Part shown: piece after piece, positions 62,493 through 64,000 of the stretch
How positions within the stretch are numbered: the stretch's first letter is position 1
Layout of the letters: each line of letters opens with the position of its first letter
Assembly: GCF_003350295.1 (NCBI RefSeq)
Contig: NZ_QLYY01000020.1
Coordinates: 25,595 to 89,594, forward strand
Source: Vibrio tetraodonis
GTDB lineage: Bacteria; Pseudomonadota; Gammaproteobacteria; Enterobacterales; Vibrionaceae
DNA length: 64,000 nt
Direction: 5' to 3'
The notes under the pieces: model-generated
What the model was told of the DNA's origin: nothing
Seen by the model: only the letters and a program-made list of their open reading frames with translations
Databases searched by the model: none
Program-made: the position numbers and the translations under genes

Positions 62493-63737
62493 GTGTCCAA
62501 GCGTCGTGTTGTTGTCACTGGCATGGGTATGTTGTCACCGGTCGGCAACACAGTAGAATCATCGTGGAAAGCCCTGCTAGAAGGTCAGAGTGGTATCGTT
62601 AATATCGAGCACTTTGATACAGAAAACTTTTCAACTCGCTTTGCGGGGTTAGTGAAAGGTTTTGACTGCACAGAATACATGTCAAAGAAAGATGCCCGTA
62701 AGATGGATTTGTTTATCCAATACGGCATTGCCGCTGGTATTCAAGCTCTTGATGACTCAGGCCTAGAAATTAATCATGACAACGCAGCTCGCGTTGGTGT
62801 GGCTATAGGTTCAGGTATCGGTGGGCTTGACCTTATCGAAGCGGGTCATACCGCTCTGGTCGAAAAAGGGCCGCGAAAAGTCAGTCCTTTCTTTGTCCCG
62901 TCAACCATAGTTAATATGGTTGCTGGAAACCTATCGATCATGCGTGGCCTTCGTGGTCCTAATATCGCTATTTCAACAGCATGCACCACTGGTCTTCACA
63001 ACATCGGCCATGCTGCTCGTATGATTGCTTACGGTGATGCTGATGCTATGGTCGCCGGTGGAGCAGAAAAAGCTTCAACACCGCTGGGTATGGCAGGGTT
63101 TGGTGCTGCTAAAGCGCTATCTACTCGCAACGAAGAGCCCGAGAAAGCATCACGTCCTTGGGATAAAGAGCGTGATGGTTTTGTTTTAGGCGACGGTGCC
63201 GGTGTGATCGTGCTTGAAGAATATGAACATGCAAAAGCTCGAGGTGCCAAAATTTATGCTGAGCTTGTTGGTTTCGGTATGTCTGGTGATGCCTACCATA
63301 TGACGTCTCCAAGCGAAGACGGCTCTGGTGGTGCTTTAGCGATGGAAGCGGCAATGCGTGACGCTGGCATCACAGGTACTCAAGTTGGCTATGTCAACGC
63401 TCATGGCACTTCTACACCAGCGGGTGATGTGGCAGAAGCGAAAGGCATTCGCCGCGCGCTAGGCGAAGAAGGCATAAAAAAAGTGAAAGTGTCTTCTACA
63501 AAGTCTATGACAGGTCATCTTTTAGGTGCCGCAGGTTCTGTTGAAGCCATTATTACTATTATGGCTTTAGTTGATCAAATAGTGCCGCCTACGATTAACC
63601 TAGATGACTGTGAAGAGGGGCTAGAGGATATTGACCTTGTCCCACATACTGCTAAGCCAATCAGTTCAGATTATGCGATTTGTAACTCATTCGGTTTTGG
63701 TGGAACAAACGGTTCTTTGGTCTTTAAAAAAATCTAA
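62493..63737 (+). CDS. fabF: Beta-ketoacyl-ACP synthase II
   Basis: 414 residues. Elongation condensing enzyme, important for palmitoleate to vaccenate extension and its temperature control. Cys164 is in S-T-A-C-T-T-G, His near 304 in N-A-H-G-T-S-T and His near 341 in T-G-H-L-L-G-A-A-G. The start is GTG 62493, following a GGAG site. Confidence 0.98.
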   Translation: MSKRRVVVTGMGMLSPVGNTVESSWKALLEGQSGIVNIEHFDTENFSTRFAGLVKGFDCTEYMSKKDARKMDLFIQYGIAAGIQALDDSGLEINHDNAARVGVAIGSGIGGLDLIEAGHTALVEKGPRKVSPFFVPSTIVNMVAGNLSIMRGLRGPNIAISTACTTGLHNIGHAARMIAYGDADAMVAGGAEKASTPLGMAGFGAAKALSTRNEEPEKASRPWDKERDGFVLGDGAGVIVLEEYEHAKARGAKIYAELVGFGMSGDAYHMTSPSEDGSGGALAMEAAMRDAGITGTQVGYVNAHGTSTPAGDVAEAKGIRRALGEEGIKKVKVSSTKSMTGHLLGAAGSVEAIITIMALVDQIVPPTINLDDCEEGLEDIDLVPHTAKPISSDYAICNSFGFGGTNGSLVFKKI

Positions 63738-63761
63738 AGAGTCTGAGAGTAATTTGTGATA

Positions 63762-63797
63762 AAACGGCTTAATGCGCAGGCATTAGGCCGTTTCTTT
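63762..63797 (+). terminator. Terminator between fabF and pabC
   Basis: Stem AAACGGCTTAATGC (63762-63775) / GCATTAGGCCGTTT (63780-63793), one T-G pair, four-base loop, then CTTT. The U tract is interrupted by C. Confidence 0.8.
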
Positions 63798-63813
63798 ATC
63801 TATGGAAGAATAT

Positions 63814-64000
63814 ATGTACTGGGTAAATGGACGAGAAGCAGAGACGATCTCTTTGCATGACCGCTCTTTTCAATATGGTGATGGTTGTTTTACCACCATG
63901 TTGGTTCAAGGAGAGCAGGTACAGTATTGGGATAGGCACAAAGAAAGGATGCAGTCATGTATGGAGTTGCTTGGTATTTCCCTGCCAAATTGGCATCAAG
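63814..64000 (+). CDS. pabC: Aminodeoxychorismate lyase, 3'-truncated by window edge
   Basis: The first 62 residues are visible: M-Y-W-V-N-G, then S-L-H-D-R-S-F-Q-Y-G-D-G-C-F-T-T, the typical PabC/BCAT fold type IV start. PabC splits aminodeoxychorismate to p-aminobenzoate and pyruvate in folate synthesis. ATG 63814 is preferred to 63802 because GGAAG (63804-63808) lies between them at good spacing. Position after fabF is conserved. Confidence 0.9.
   Translation, partial: MYWVNGREAETISLHDRSFQYGDGCFTTMLVQGEQVQYWDRHKERMQSCMELLGISLPNWHQ

Overview
The window looks like chromosomal core DNA of a Vibrio-type gammaproteobacterium. Evidence: AT-leaning base composition, DUF2789 and VolA-type lipase genes next to tig, the tig-clpP-clpX-lon-hupB-ppiD-comEA-cmk-rpsA-ihfB-lapA-lapB-pyrF order, and protein sequences close to Vibrio and E. 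coli orthologues. I see no rRNA or tRNA gene, CRISPR array, insertion sequence, prophage or integron cassette. Nearly every gene is intact and recognisable; the exceptions are a comEA gene with a one-base frameshift and two genes cut by the window edges.

Layout. 1-2.3 kb: 3' part of a VolA/Pla-1 type lipase and a DUF2789 protein. 2.8-11.2 kb: proteostasis block (trigger factor, ClpP, ClpX, Lon, HU-beta, PpiD), with a sigma32-like promoter before lon. 11.4-17.2 kb: broken comEA, cmk-rpsA, ihfB, lapA-lapB and pyrF. 17.2-24.3 kb: MiaE and an uncharacterised membrane-anchored protein divergent from cysB, a methyltransferase, and a three-gene ABC importer (TrpXYZ-like) with two tandem palindromes at its promoter. 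24.3-29.4 kb: dusC, a SEC-C protein, lolA-rarA and serS. 29.5-36.9 kb: CPBP membrane protease, ansA divergent from a glutaminase with a signal peptide, a hybrid histidine kinase with two receivers, and an MFS transporter. 37.3-50.3 kb: sppA, fadH with a FadR-type operator, purU, a small unknown gene, yoaA, tsaB, another small unknown gene, slp, a hydrolase, fadD and rnd. 50.4-55.1 kb: SulP transporter and rne with a structured leader. 55.7-64 kb: rluC, a Maf protein, then yceD-rpmF-plsX-fabH-fabD-fabG-acpP-fabF-pabC, the fatty-acid synthesis cluster.

How the genes fit together. Three themes recur: protein folding and turnover (Tig, ClpXP, Lon, PpiD, SppA, LolA), translation and RNA maturation (S1, SerS, RNase E, RNase D, MiaE, DusC, RluC, TsaB, L32) and fatty-acid metabolism (breakdown by lipase, FadD and FadH; synthesis from plsX to fabF).

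I found no convincing novel multi-gene system. The observations most worth following up are the frameshifted comEA, the tandem operator-like palindromes before the ABC importer, two genes (rluC and yceD) whose promoter -10 boxes sit so close to the start codon that leaderless mRNAs are predicted, a 105-bp element with inverted ends between rpsA and ihfB, and the palindrome-rich region between ansA and the exported glutaminase.
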